Shown in pieces: positions 1 to 11,647 of a stretch of DNA of 64,000 nt. The notes under the pieces are model-generated. The model was not told where the DNA came from, did not search any database, and saw only the letters and a list, made by a program, of their open reading frames with translations. A program made the translations under genes and the position numbers. This stretch comes from Begonia masoniana (lineage: Eukaryota > Streptophyta > Magnoliopsida > Cucurbitales > Begoniaceae): assembly GCA_022432975.1 (NCBI GenBank), contig CM039502.1, positions 70,710,848-70,774,847 on the forward strand, read 5' to 3'. Within the stretch, counting starts at the first letter, position 1; every line of letters starts with the position of its first letter.

Positions 1-540
1 TTAAATGAAGAACTTCACTGCTCGCTAGACGACAAGGGCAGAAGACTTCAAGAAGATATCCTATGTTCGCTAGACGACAAGGCCTAGACGACAAGGGCAG
101 AAGACTTCAAGAAGATATCCTATGTTCGCTAGACGACAAGGCCGGAAGACTTCAAGAAGACATCCTACGCTCGCTAGATGACAAGGGCGGAAGACTTCAA
201 GAAGACATCCTACGCTCGCTAGACGACAAGGGCGGAAGACTTCAAGAAGACATCCTACGCTCGCTAGACGACAAGGGCGGAATACTTAAATGAAGACATC
301 CTACGCTCGCTAGACGACAAGGGCGGAAGACTTCAAGAAGACATCCTATGCTCGCTAGACGACAAGGGCGGAAGACTTCAAGAAGACATCCTACGCTCGC
401 TAGACGACAAGACTTCAAGAAGACATCCTACGCTTGCTAGACGACAAGGGCAGAAGACTTCAAGAAGACATCCTACGCTCGCTAGACGACAAGGGCAGAA
501 GACTTAAATGAAGACATCATACGCTCACTAAACGACAAAG
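1..540. repeat. 45-bp tandem minisatellite (about 12 copies)
   Basis: The unit is 45 bp, with the core words gaagacttcaagaagacatc and ctcgctagacgacaaggg. Roughly a dozen copies carry point changes and small deletions, and the array is already running at the left window edge. Because 45 is a multiple of 3, one plus frame reads a 15-residue repeat (..RLQEDILRSLDDKGG). That open stretch (63-293) is a by-product of the array: there is no conserved start, and copies with length changes break the frame. It lies directly upstream of an LTR-like sequence and is probably part of that LTR. Confidence 0.9.
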
Positions 541-1351
541 GCGGAAGAGGTCTATAACTTCATCATCCGATAACGTTTAATGTTGCATCATCCGACACTC
601 GTTCAGCGTTTAAAGATTCATCATCCTATGCCGGTTCAACATTTTGAAGTTGCAACCACCGATGGCGGTTCAAGACTAAAATAACATTGTCTTCCGCCAG
701 AATTCAAAGTTAGCGCGAAGCTACAGTAACGTCGTTTTCAGCTTTAACTCTAGAACATTAATGGTGACGACGAACAGCAATTTCAGATGCAACGGATATC
801 TGCTTAAGTACGGATGCTTCCCAACGGTAACTTTTCTAGTTGAAGAAAGAAGCATTCAAGTATGTGAAGCAGAAATAAGACAGAGTATTTAAGCCGAGGT
901 TAGAGCACGAAGGAACAACTTTTTGCAAAAATTAGCTTTGAGCCCTAACGTGCGATTCATCATACTCTGTATTTTATCATCTACATCTCTCGATTCCCAA
1001 ACTTGAGAATTTGTTTTGAGAGTTTGTAGTTTGTTGTGTTCATTCACTCAAATCTGTAAAACCTGAAAGACAGTGGATTGACGCCCGTGAAGTTCAATCC
1101 AGAATTGTAAGGCTGTAGATTGACACCCGTGAAGCTCGATCTGGAATTGTCGTTGAGGAGAGGTTAAGGATCTTCAAGGGGGAACCTTGAAGCGTGGATG
1201 TAGGCAGGTTTTGGCCGAACCACGTAAAAACTCTTGTGTTGATTTTTCTCTCTCTCTATTATTTTTTTATTGTTGTGTTGGTTTGCTGTTAGATTAATAA
1301 TTGGAAAAAGGTCTAATTCACCCCCCTCTTAGACAATCTCGATCCTACATT
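1..1351 (+). mobile_element. 3' portion of a copia-like LTR (left end outside window)
   Basis: The stretch after the minisatellite ends in a C-rich block (attcacccccctcttagac) and then a terminal ..ctaca at 1351. C-rich blocks like this close the LTRs of several plant copia lineages. There is no tRNA-primer site (tggtatcagagc) after 1351, so this is a 3' LTR or a solo LTR in plus orientation. A near-duplicated phrase (gattgacgcccgtgaag / gattgacacccgtgaag) occurs at about 1078 and 1118. The element sits inside the MULE transposase frame, which resumes immediately at 1352. The copia assignment is an inference from the terminal sequence only. Confidence 0.55.
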
Positions 1352-1520
1352 ACCTAAATTGTTTAATCTCAATTCACACTTAGAAATCGAAGAAAATGCA
1401 TGACTAGCTCAATATCTAGTGCCTCGAAGATATGCATGGGCATCCGGGTTAATCTGATGTAAGTTCCTTATTTCTATCTCGAAATAAAAAGTTGTATTTG
1501 CCCTTTCCGCATTCCACATT

Positions 1521-1676
1521 GCATATTTGTATACTTTGCCCCGAAATTGGTTCTTGAAATTTGCGTACATATGCCGGAGGCAGTGGCGGTGGTCGACTGC
1601 ATCTTTGTATACTTTGCCCCGAAATTGGTTCTTGAAATTTGCGTACATATGCCGGAGGCAGTGGCGGTGGTCGACT
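1521..1676. repeat. 78-bp direct duplication inside the MULE transposase
   Basis: Two adjacent copies (1521-1598 and 1599-1676) are nearly identical and duplicate 26 codons of the catalytic domain, including the HRHCLRHMYANF motif. 78 is divisible by 3, so the frame is kept. Family proteins have this motif once, so this is a local duplication in the dead copy. Confidence 0.9.
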
Positions 1677-2262
1677 GACGGTAATTCCTGCTGCACAGCA
1701 GGCAACAACCCTTAGTATTTGAAAGAACAAGAAAGTCAACATAAAATAATATAACTACTACAATGCCCCAATATTTGAAAGAACAATTAGAAATGCATTA
1801 TACCTTTTGTCGATCCGAAACAAATGTCCATCTGTATCCCGATTCAGTATGTAGGTCTTCATTTAATAATTTCAAAAACCACATCCATGAGTCCATACAC
1901 TCTGATTCCACATTGACAACAACAACGAGATATATTTCATCATTGCCATCAATACTGGCGGTTTCAGTAATTGACCAGGACATGAGTCCTTTAGATGACA
2001 ATCATCTAAAAAGATAATATGTTTACCACACTGCAGCAAACATGTCTGGTTAGCAGCCATACACATATACATTCTTTGGAATACACATGACTCATTATCG
2101 GTATAGCCCACCAAGTAAGTCTGTTGGCCCAATGTGCTACCCAGATTTAATCTACGTACGATCACAATAGCTTGTATTGTTTGTTGTCATTCCCTTCATT
2201 ATGTTTTCGCACTTTGCTTCTTGCTCTTCTAGCAAGACTTGGTGTAATGTTGATATTCAAAT

Positions 2263-3259
2263 TAGGGGTGGGCACAGTCCGGTCCGGTCCGGATCCCGCT
2301 TGGAACCGGACTGGACCAGTCATTTCGGGATTTTGGTTCTTAGAACCGGAACCGGTACCGAACCGGGAACTGGACCGAAATACTGTCCGGTTCCCAGTTC
2401 AGTACCGGTTCCTCCTGAAGGATTTTTAAATTTTTATTTTTTAATTTTTTTTAATTTTTTTTCTGCAAAATGGAAAAACACATCATCAGAAGCATTGAAT
2501 GCTTCTTCAATGCTTCTTTTTCTACTAGTTTTCTCTCTCTCTAGAAATCAAACAATTATATTTCTTCAGAGAAAAGGATTTTCTCAGAGAAAATCCTTCA
2601 CCATCGAGCTACACAAACCTGCTTCATCTTCCTCGCCTTCCCCATCCTCGCTGCCGGAAGAATCGACGGGTCAGTCGACGCAGAAACGGCAGAAACGATC
2701 AGCTTCTGATACCGATAGTAAACATCCCGTTTTCCATGGAATCCGAAAGCGAGCTTGGGGAAAATGGGTGTCTGAAATCCTAGAACCCAGAAAGAAAAGT
2801 CGGATCTAGCTCGGTACTTTTGCCACGCCGGAAATGGCTGGTCGAGCTCACGACGTCGCCGCTTTAAGCATCAAAGGAAAGTCCGCCATACTCAACTTCC
2901 CAGAACACGCTGGAGCTCTTCCCCGTCCGGCTTCCAACTCTCCTAGAGATATTCAAGTCGCCGCTGCTAAAGCAGCTTAAATGGATTTTCCCGTTCCTTC
3001 ATCACCATCCTCGTCGACGCCACAGATCTCGCAGCCTTCTTCGAAAAATTGCTGAACTGAACTAAAGCCTACAGGGAAGTCGGTATTCCCGCGGTTCCCG
3101 GTTCTGTGATCAACAGAACAGGGACCGTGGACCGCGGTTCCGGTCCCATGGATCTGGGAACTGGGAACAGGTCCCATAACTAGAAAAACTGCCCAAAAAC
3201 CGGACCGAACCGACGGTCCAGTCCGGTCTGCCGTTCCGGTCCGGTTCTGCCCACCCCTA
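2263..3259 (+). mobile_element. Non-autonomous hAT element carrying a host-gene fragment (Pack-hAT)
   Basis: The element begins TAGGGGTGGGCA and ends TGCCCACCCCTA, a perfect 12-bp terminal inverted repeat. It is flanked by an exact 8-bp target duplication ATTCAAAT (2255-2262 and 3260-3267). Both features are typical of hAT transposons. The subterminal regions (2278-2420 and 3060-3250) are full of ccggtccgg/ggaccgg words in both orientations, as expected for transposase-binding repeats. It has no transposase. The interior (about 2600-3053) is a fragment of an ERF-type transcription factor. It interrupts the linker of the minus-strand MULE transposase. Confidence 0.9.
2600..3053 (+). pseudogene. 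Captured AP2/ERF (DREB A-4-like) gene fragment
   Basis: The frame starting near 2600 reads a Ser/Pro-rich N-terminal stretch, then [20 protein letters not shown] and LEPRKKSRI, a stop (TAG at 2807-2809), then [20 protein letters not shown] and [20 protein letters not shown], ending in an AAAKAA segment followed by TAA and a Ser-rich tail. This is the AP2 DNA-binding domain of the DREB subgroup (related to TINY/ERF034-043 proteins), which bind DRE/GCC promoter boxes in the nucleus. The TAG replaces the tryptophan codon (TGG) of the usual RIWLGTF motif, and TAA falls just after the domain. The fragment lies inside the hAT element, has no promoter of its own, and is almost certainly non-functional as protein. 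Confidence 0.88.
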
Positions 3260-3867
3260 ATTCAAATCCTTACTCACTGTCTCGATAATGGAAGGAATTT
3301 TTCACGTAGGTAGACTTTTAAACTTATCCAAATAATGATTTGTCATCCATTTTGCATTAGCGTATCGATTCTCAATTTTTCTTGAACAGTTGTGAGAATT
3401 GTTGAAACTCTTGATTTGAAATGTAAGCTCATTTTGCATTTTCGAACCATGCAGTTGCCAATCACATCCGTCTTCACACACGGTCGTCGGCCGCCGATAT
3501 TCACTTTTAATGAATTTGATCCCATAATAATTATTCAAAGCATATTCTACTATTTCTTCTTCAATTGTCTTTAAAGAATTATATTTTTTTCAGATAAAAT
3601 TTCATCAAAATTTCTTCCCTAACCCGTATGGTTTTCATCACATCATCCTCTGAGTCGACCGGTGTTTGAAGCTCATCGTCTAGATTTTTTGATGTCAATT
3701 GCACATTTATTTGTTCATTACTTTCTAGGTGATCGAATAGCCGAAGATCACCATATATGGGTGTAGAGTACAAATATCAGTCCATATTGTTATCACAAAG
3801 TTGTTGTCTCATCTAAATCAACCGATCTACTCGAATCAGATCAGTCCCCTATTTTCTTATATAGTGT

Positions 3868-4320
3868 CAGAGATCGGCCCCCCGTTCCTAAGAACGGTCC
3901 CTCATTCTCAGCCAAAATAATTGAGATGGGGGGGCCGTTTGAGGCAGCGACCCCCCGTTCTCAATCTTGCAAAAAAGTATGGCCAACAACAGGGGGTCGT
4001 TTCGGGGGCCGTGACCCCTCGTCCCCGAACACCCTCTAAAATGGAGAGGCAGAGAACAGAGGGTCATTTTGGGACAGTGGCCCCGCGTTCCCGAATACCT
4101 CTAAAATGGGGAGGCAAGAACGGAGGGCCGTTGGGGGGGGAGGGGGGCGAGGACTATCCGTTCTCCAATCATGTGCGGTACACGTTGGACGAGGGGTCCC
4201 TGCCCCCCACATTGACTCCCCGTTCCAATACGTCCAGTGCCACGTAAGCACTGGACAGAACATGGGGTGATCAGCCCCCCGTTCTCGGTGTTTAATTTAG
4301 AACGGGGGGTGATCGGCCAC
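3868..4320. repeat. GC-rich degenerate tandem repeat with terminal hairpin
   Basis: A 450-bp G/C-rich island in AT-rich surroundings. Degenerate units of about 75-80 bp share gaacggggg, gaggca and cctctaaaatgg words (for example 4028 and 4102). At 4271-4317 the arms gatcagccccccgttct and agaacggggggtgatc form a near-perfect hairpin with a short AT loop, and a related agatcggccccccgttc stands at the left edge (about 3869). Open frames here (3921-4247 plus, 4036-4263 minus) resemble no family I know. It is probably an unclassified foldback or MITE-like repeat. Confidence 0.55.
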
Positions 4321-5800
4321 CCCCAAGGTTTGATATGTTATATTTTTTATAGTTTTAGATTTTAGTTGTTAGAGTTTTTAGTTTAGGAGGTATTTCAAAT
4401 TAAACTTATATTTTAGAATTAAAATTGATATTAACCCTTTTTTTTTTTAGTGAAGTAAGTCACAAAATAAATGGGGCAAAATATTGAACATTAATCCTAA
4501 TCTCTTTCATATGAAAAAAAAATGTTGTACAAATTAAGAAGAGTTAATCGTATTAGTTTGGATTATTGAAAATTAAGACGAGTTTCAAAATAAACATATG
4601 TCACGGGGTACCTATAATACCTATAAGTTAAGAGTTATGATTAGGTTTATGTAGATTGTAACCATATGAAAATGAAAGTGGTAATGGTCAAATCTTCATT
4701 GATGAGATATTAGTGGGATTCATTGTGTTTGCTACGAAACTTACCAAACAAGTTACCAGCCACAAATGGGCAACATATGCAGCGGCATTATAATGCCAAA
4801 TAGCTTCTAGATTAGAGATTGAGGATAGGTTTTAAAAAATTATTTTAATTAAATGATGTCGACTAGCAATCAATACAAAATCATTAGTGCTAGTGGATTT
4901 TCGCGGGTCTCCCTGAGTTATTGTTCACTTGTAATGGCATTCTTCACCTACTACACTTCTTAGATATATGATTTATTAGTGGTGAACAGTTTTAGGATCA
5001 CTGCCTATAATAATATGTTACCAAGCCAATTATGTCTAATAAATGAAAAAATAGCATAGTAACTTTTAATTGGAAAAATAAAAGGTACAATCAATTAGAA
5101 GACTCTTGATAGTATTAACTATTAAGGGTAAAGTATACTGTAGATCTTGAGTGAGAAGGTTCATAAAACTGATAACCTAACTTTTTTTTTAACACAATAG
5201 ATTTTAAGCTTTAACTTGTTAACATTAATAAAATCATTAAATTTAATACGTGCATAGCCCGTAACAATGCAGTCAAACATAAGTCGCTATGCATCAATCA
5301 ATGAGAAGTGATCTCTCTATCTCTTGTATGAACCTGTAACTTAATTGGTGCGTTACAAATTAAATTTTTTTTGCCTTAATTGTAATAACCGTTACAACAT
5401 CTAATGATGATATAAAAATAATGATTGATGGGTTTTATCATCAGCGAGCTAGGTTTGTACAAGAACTTGTGATCCTGTGACCTAATTCTCATTCTGGAAA
5501 TTAAGGAGAGACGAAGGTCGCTTTGAGAAAGAAAACAAAGAATGTGGAGGGAATTTTGTTGAATTGATAGCGATTTTAAGAATTTCTACATATTCTTGCC
5601 ATATAAGCGAGAGTTTTGTGGTAATAGAATCTTCCAATAATTTTGTAATTTTTATAAAATTTTTGGAACCTAACCGAGATGTTTGATTTAGACTTAGAAT
5701 ATTGTCACATTAATCACGAATAGGTGTTTGAAGGACTACAAAGGTGAGTTATAGTTAAATCATTTCTCGTTTCTTCTCAATGGCCTGATCGTTCTTCATT
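4321..5800. other. AT-rich stretch without recognisable feature
   Basis: I see no coding similarity, tandem repeat or terminal-repeat structure here. It is AT-rich intergenic sequence with short homopolymer tracts. Confidence 0.6.
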
Positions 5801-6099
5801 TCCATCACATTCCTCTTTTGAATCGTAATAAAAATTTATGGTTTCAAAGTCAGGTTGATTATCTTGAAAGTGACATCAATCAGATAGATAATTTAACAAC
5901 ATTTAAAAGACTTATAATTTTTTGTGCACAAGGGCGTTGTACTAACAAATGGTTTCTGATAATTAATATATCTTTGAGAAGAACCCATAGAGCCTGTGCT
6001 TTATGGGTGTAAAACCCGAGACCCATAACATTAATTTCTTTAAAGAGTTTGGATGTAGAAATTCCCTAGTTTTTGAGGATGGATTGGTTCGTTCACAAT

Positions 6100-7960
6100 A
6101 GAGAACAGGTTGCACATGATTCTTAATAATTTGGATGCCATGGTAATCTTGGCAGAATACAAAGTTGGCTTCGATACTTTTTACCTGAAGAAGTTGATAG
6201 AGGTGTGGTATAGAGAACATGAATTGAGTGTAGTTTGAGGCCATCTTTTGAGATAATTACTGTAGCAATGGACATCAATACAATATGATCAACATTTATC
6301 ATGATCTAACATAAGAGGAGGAGGTTACAGTTATGGAGTATCATGCTAAATTTGTAGAGCTCTCTCAGTATATAAAAAATCTGGACAGAATGATAAAATT
6401 AAGAAAGATTTCGATGCTTAAGATTTGTTCTTGCCTATCTATTGTGGAGTTTAGACTATTTATGAGGTGATGGTTGAGAGCGACCTCGATGAATTCTTTG
6501 GAGAACGTGTTATGATTCATGAGGGGACCGAAATAGAACGAGAAACAACTCAACCAGAATTGAACCAAACTGTTTGACCCCAATCTTAAAATTCTTGAAT
6601 AGCAACAAAAGTTTTAAATAAAAATAAAAGTAAGAACAAAAAATAGTATGATAAATTAAAGGTCTATTAATGACATCAAGATAATGTAGAGTTGAAGGTC
6701 CAATAAATATGCACAAATAAAATTTAAAACAAAACAATGTCTGATACAATTAGATATCCAACAATAGTCTAAAACTTGAAGGGTAGGAGACGCTTAAGGT
6801 GAATCGACTAGACTCATAAGGGTTAAGTTTTATATTCAGCTTTTAATTTAAAATAACGTATGAGCATGTTATGTTTAAATTTTTTATAGAAATGATTAAA
6901 ATGATTTAAAGAAGTCAAGTGTTAAATCTCAAATTAATGGTTTATACGCTCAGCTCGACGTGCCAATCTACCGGTCGCTCGAGCACAATCCCAGAGCACT
7001 CACTGCGTTGAGGAACCGCCTGATTTCCTCTGAAAATTACAATCTTTCTCCAATAATCCAATTCTAAGTGATCCCAAAAAAAATAAAATCAATGTCAAAA
7101 TACATTCTAACTCGATTTTGTGGAATAAATTTAACCCCTTTCATCCATCTATATCAATTTAAACTAAAAAAATTTATTCCTCTTAATCTCCAAAAACTTA
7201 TAAAACAAATAGGGAATTCAGTTCAGAATTGTCATACCATTTTTTATTTTCAGAGAGTTTGAACCCCGTGACACAAAATCTATCAACACTCCAATGAATT
7301 CCCCTGCCTTAGAGATAAATTCTCACGTTAACACCGAGCCATAAATCGATTTTCAAAGGAAAATTATCAAACTTCTCCTTACCCGTGAGAGTTCTATCTT
7401 TCCCCTTCAATCAACTTCTTTAAAAATCAATTTTTACGTTTAACGATCACCTATCAACTTATGATCTCAGCTAGAGTTCTTCTCTCTCCAAACATCATGC
7501 TGTCTCTCACCCAATTTTACGGAAAGACTCTATAACGTGAGAAGAGATCACTTTAGAGTCTTTTAAAATTATTCCCATAACCGCCCATTAATTATTAATT
7601 TATTAAATGAAAATAACTTACTCTTTATTTTGAAGTGTCAATCGTTATAGTACAAAGGCAAGAATAACAAAGAGTAGTCTACTAGAGGAAAGATGACAAG
7701 AAAAAATTAGAGGAAGGACAAGAACTAGGGTAATCGAGGTGGACATACCCAGAGAGGGAGTAGTGGATCTTTCAGTAGTTGGCATATAAGTCTTTATGTA
7801 TGTCATACTTGTGGGTAGCCAAGTCATCCGAGAAGGAATTACGGGGTGAAAGGTAAACCCGCACCTCCTGATTCAGCAACTACTCAGATTACTGCATCAT
7901 GACCGAGTTTTGTAGTTGAGAGAGGTTATGTCAATTAGGGTCTATAGAGTTATTTTGGAT
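6100..7960 (+). pseudogene. Decayed Ty3-gypsy gag remnant
   Basis: Two patches look like a retrotransposon Gag core. At about 6330-6420 one frame reads TVMEYHAKFVELSQY, matching the conserved 'TV.EY..KF..LS.Y' signature. At about 7795-7900 a frame reads YVCHTCG, a stop, PSHPRRNY.., resembling a damaged CCHC zinc knuckle, followed by a Pro/Ala/Thr-rich tail. Stops and frameshifts are frequent. Between 6540 and 7640 the similarity disappears, consistent with an old insertion whose ends I could not define. The evidence rests on short motifs only. Confidence 0.5.
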
Positions 7961-7974
7961 CTCAAACCTTGTAA

Positions 7975-9265
7975 TATCCCAAAATTTTACTCGACCTGAC
8001 ATACAATAAAAAAATTATATCTTTGTCTGAAAACAGGTAAATACACAACTTTCTTCACATTGAATTGATATAGTAAAAATTATTAATTTCATAAAATATC
8101 ATTAAATTAATATGAAGGAAATTATGTGATGTTAATTAGATAAGAATGTGAAGAATTGAAGTGTAAAACAATTGGAGGGAAGTTTGAAAAGTATAAAAAT
8201 ATAAGGATTTTTGTAAAAGCTATATGGAGATATTCTAAAGGAACTCAACCATTTTAGGGTTTTTAGAGTATAAAACCATGCCTCCCCTCCGTCCTTTCAT
8301 AAACCTTTTTTATTTTCCTTTCCCTAAACATATGAGCACAAAGCTTCCCACCAAGAAAAAAAAATATTCCACTATCAGAGAAGTTGGAGGAAGAGGGGGG
8401 AGCTTGCTACAAGAGCGTTTCTTCTAATTAATTTCATTCTCACTGCTGATTGGACGGTGGTGGTGAGCTGGAAATCGAGGGACTTAGAGCTGCAACACTT
8501 GGTCTTGAGAAAATAACCAAATACTGTGCAAATATGTCATTACTTGGAAGGAATTTAAGGTACATGCGAGATTACAAGGGTAAAGCGCAAGTGGACGACA
8601 CAAGCAAAACATAGCCCATAAAACCACACCATTGTATTAGACTCGTGATTTTCTTTTATAAAGTGTCGTGTTTGAGGCAGAAGTTGTCTATTTAAAATAT
8701 TTTATATGACACTCATTGTATATAGTGGTTTATATGAGTTGATGAATAGTGTTTGTTATATAACTAATATGAATTGTCTATCAAGTGATTCCTTGTATGT
8801 TAATGACTATTCGACATATAGGTATGGATTATGATGTCTATAGACGCAAGGATTTTGATTTACATTGGCGTTGTCATCCCACTTGGGGAATCTAGTCTAG
8901 TTCATTGGTGCGTCCATGACAACTATTCTGGCGATCCTTGTCGTGGACCAAAGGGACAGGTTGTTATAAACCTTGCATCTTATCGGGTATAGCTTATCAT
9001 GGCCCATCCAAAAACCCCAGAATGGTCTCGACCTCTGTATTCTCGTCCATTGTCCCAACGAAAGAACTATTGCGCTCACATAAACAAACATGCATTTCAA
9101 ACATGACTTGTAAAAGATTGAGCATGCACTAATCTACATATATCATCTAACCATACATTCATATGACCAATAAAATAAAAACTATCTAACACCCACAAAT
9201 AATACGACACTAGACATACGATATACAAGACTTTACCTTAAAAAAGAAATACAAACTTTGGCATT
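7975..9265 (+). mobile_element. Probable LTR fragment starting TGTAATATCCC
   Basis: At 7975 the sequence begins TGTAATATCCCAAAATTT, the usual opening of plant gypsy LTRs (compare TGTAACACCC at 10039, 28851 and 56566). A promoter-like 'agagtataaaacc' follows at about 8265, then a transcribed-leader-like pyrimidine-rich region. No matching ..TTACA end or target duplication is visible before Gypsy-1 starts near 9266, so it is truncated or interrupted. I see no gene in 8,000-9,265. Confidence 0.4.
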
Positions 9266-10294
9266 TTAACAGTTTAAGGTTCCAAATTAAAAATTTAAAC
9301 TTCGAAATTCCCCAAATCAACAGATTTAAAACCTAATTTAAGATTTTAGTCCTAAAATCATCGTGAAATCCAATTCAATACTCACACAATGCCCTTTGCA
9401 AATCCAATTAGGAAATCATATTTACTGTTTGTTGGATAGAAAGATCTGTTTGGATTCAGATAATCAGATCACCAGCAGAAAATCCGAGTGGATCTTAGAT
9501 TTGGGAGGAGTGGGGGATTGCTACGAATCTCCCCTATAATTAGAGAGGCTCGATGAAGGGGAAGAACACACCAGAGTTCTCTATCTCAAGTTCTTATTCA
9601 GAGAAGAGTTCTTACCTCGCTTCTCTCGGTCTTCGACCATCACTCGGCCTCCAGACACAACAAGAGCTCCAAGGAGTTAGCGGCTCCACTCGAGCATGCG
9701 AGCTTTGATGAAACTTATCTCGGTCAAACATGTCGCTACACGATTCCTTTCTGGCGTTCTAGTGTGCACGACAAAGAGGAAACACAAAGGAATCGTGAAG
9801 AAGAAGAAAGAAGAAAGAAGGGTTTGGGTTTTCTTTAAAACCTGACTCTGTTCACTAAAGGGTGGTCCAACCGAACAGATACAACAAACCAAACATGCCC
9901 AGCTCAACAAGAATCAATCCAACTGAATTGGTCCAGCAAACCAAACTGGCATAGCTGAACTACAATCGGTCCAACTGAACCATATCCGGTCCAACTGAAC
10001 TGGACTCGACCTCAATTCTGACCAGAATTGACCTATATTGTAACACCCGGGATTTTTAAAGGAAAATTTGAGAGAAAATAAAATAATAATAAAATAGGTT
10101 GTTTTAATTAATTTAAAAGAAAGGTGAATGGTTTTAGGTTTGGGTATTTCCTGTGAAATTAAGCCGTGGGTTATAATTTAAGAACGGGATTTAACGGAAT
10201 TACGTAAGTTCAAACATGTGAGGGCAAATTAGTAATTTAGCTGAAAAATTAAGTTAAATGAAATAAATAAAAAAAAAAATAAATATTTTTTTTT

Positions 10295-10332
10295 TATATA
10301 GAAACAGAAGGCTTCGCGAGGAAGCCATTCTG
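10295..10332 (+). promoter_or_regulatory. Putative TATA box and 5'-leader hairpin of LTR-A
   Basis: An A/T-rich run ends in TATATA (10295-10300). Directly downstream, cagaaggcttc / gaagccattctg forms a stem with a GCGA-type loop (10305-10332). A matching hairpin occurs in LTR-B at 15085-15119. The transition from AT-rich to GC-rich sequence here fits a transcription start. Start-site use is inferred, not shown. Confidence 0.45.
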
Positions 10333-11647
10333 CTTCTTCTTCAGCCCGAGCACCGACGACAGAGGGAGCGCGAGCGCCATCCCTCCGACGGCGACCACGC
10401 GACTCTGGCCCCCATTCCGACGAGCAGGCTCCGGCGAACTGAGCCCCTCCCTTTTCCTCTCCGATTTCGTGCACAAAGTAGACGAAAACAGGTTAGTTCT
10501 TCCCCTGTTTCCTTTCTGTTTTGATGGCCGAGGGTGTGATGACGTTTTGTTTTCAAACCTGGGATGGTTGGGTACTGAATTGTAGGGAAAGGGACGGCGG
10601 AAAGAGGGTGATCGCCGTTGGACAGTGATGCCCTGTTTTCTGAGAGAAAACCGTGGGGTGTGTGCTGTGAATTAGGGTTTCCCGATTTGGCAACTTCAGT
10701 TTGTTGTTAGATTATGCTGAATGGGTTGTAATGTGATAGAATTGCGACGAATTGATTGAGTTTTGTTGAAAAACCGAAAATGGGAAATTGGAAATTCTAA
10801 AACCGATTCTGTTTTTAGGGGTTTTGATGTAGCTACGGTTAATCGTTTTAAATTCTCTCCTGGTATGTTAAACTAGGTTTTATGGGGAGCGTTTAGCCGC
10901 TGAAATCGAGTCATTCCGATAAGCGTAGCAAAAGTTACGCAAATTCGATGTTTAGATGAAATTCGGGTTCTGAGTGAGGAACCCTCAAATTGTGTGGTGT
11001 CAAGCTTAAATTAATCTGAATGAGGTTAATTGACCATGAAATTAGTGAAATTAAGTTGAAAGTTAAATTTTGGGCGTTTTAGCGTAATGGACCGATTCTT
11101 TTTTTTGGGGGTTTTGGACCAGTTACGGCCACTCGTTTTAATTTCCCTTTTTAGTATGTTAAAATAGGTTATTAGAGGAGTACGTGGCCGCTGAAACCAT
11201 TCGATTCTGATATCCGACGCAAAAGTTACGCGTGTTCGAAGTTTCGGGTCGGTTTTTACCGAACCCAAATTAGTGGCCCGTTTAGTTAGGTTTTAGTTGG
11301 ATTAGGCTAGAAATAATAGTTTGAGAGTAATTAGTGAATGTAAGCCTGATTTTAATGAAGTTTGATGTTGGACGTTAAATTTGTTAGAAAATGGGGTTTA
11401 GAGTTTCAATTGTGGATTTGTTAAATGTTGCTAGTTTTGGTTGGATAATTCTTTAGAATGTCCTTAGAATGCTTCTGAGTTATTTCTTTATATTTGTTAG
11501 GTTGTCGAGCGAGTAGGACGACGTGATTCAACACGTGCCGAGCAATCAGGTAAGTAGAGGACGTTATGTTTTGCCTTCGGGCCTACACCACGGAACGGTA
11601 GGGAATTGTTGTTTGTTGATTTCTTTGCTTTGTTGGGAATTGTTGTT

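Larger units (their letters stand above)
1352..3773 (-). pseudogene. MULE (MuDR-type) transposase pseudogene, interrupted
   Basis: Minus-strand translation gives the order of a plant Mutator-like transposase. It starts with an N-terminal acidic segment (3773-3579), then the MuDR DNA-binding domain at 3538-3302 (pattern ..RRPTTVCEDGCDWQLHGSK.., ending in a KWMTNHYLDKF-like motif). A linker follows (RARSK.. [11 protein letters not shown], about 2235-2175). Next comes the MULE catalytic domain with FQRMYMCMAA, LDDCHLKD and DSWMWFLKLL (2165-1798), and HRHCLRHMYANFKNQF (1708-1521). The frame runs up to 1355 and then hits an LTR. Stops, frame changes, a 997-bp hAT insertion and a 78-bp internal duplication show it is dead. 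Any C-terminal zinc-finger/SWIM part would lie beyond the LTR, outside the window. Confidence 0.85.

Noticed and set aside
2172..2429. 85-codon frame crossing the hAT left end
   Set aside because: It joins MULE antisense sequence to the ccggt-rich subterminal repeats and has no real gene body.
3921..4263. Open frames of 75-108 codons in the GC-rich patch
   Set aside because: They show no similarity I recognise and arise in biased-composition repeats.
10229..10556. Minus-strand frames of 60-81 codons in LTR-A
   Set aside because: They lie antisense in the GC-rich LTR leader and have no recognisable domain. They are likely chance.
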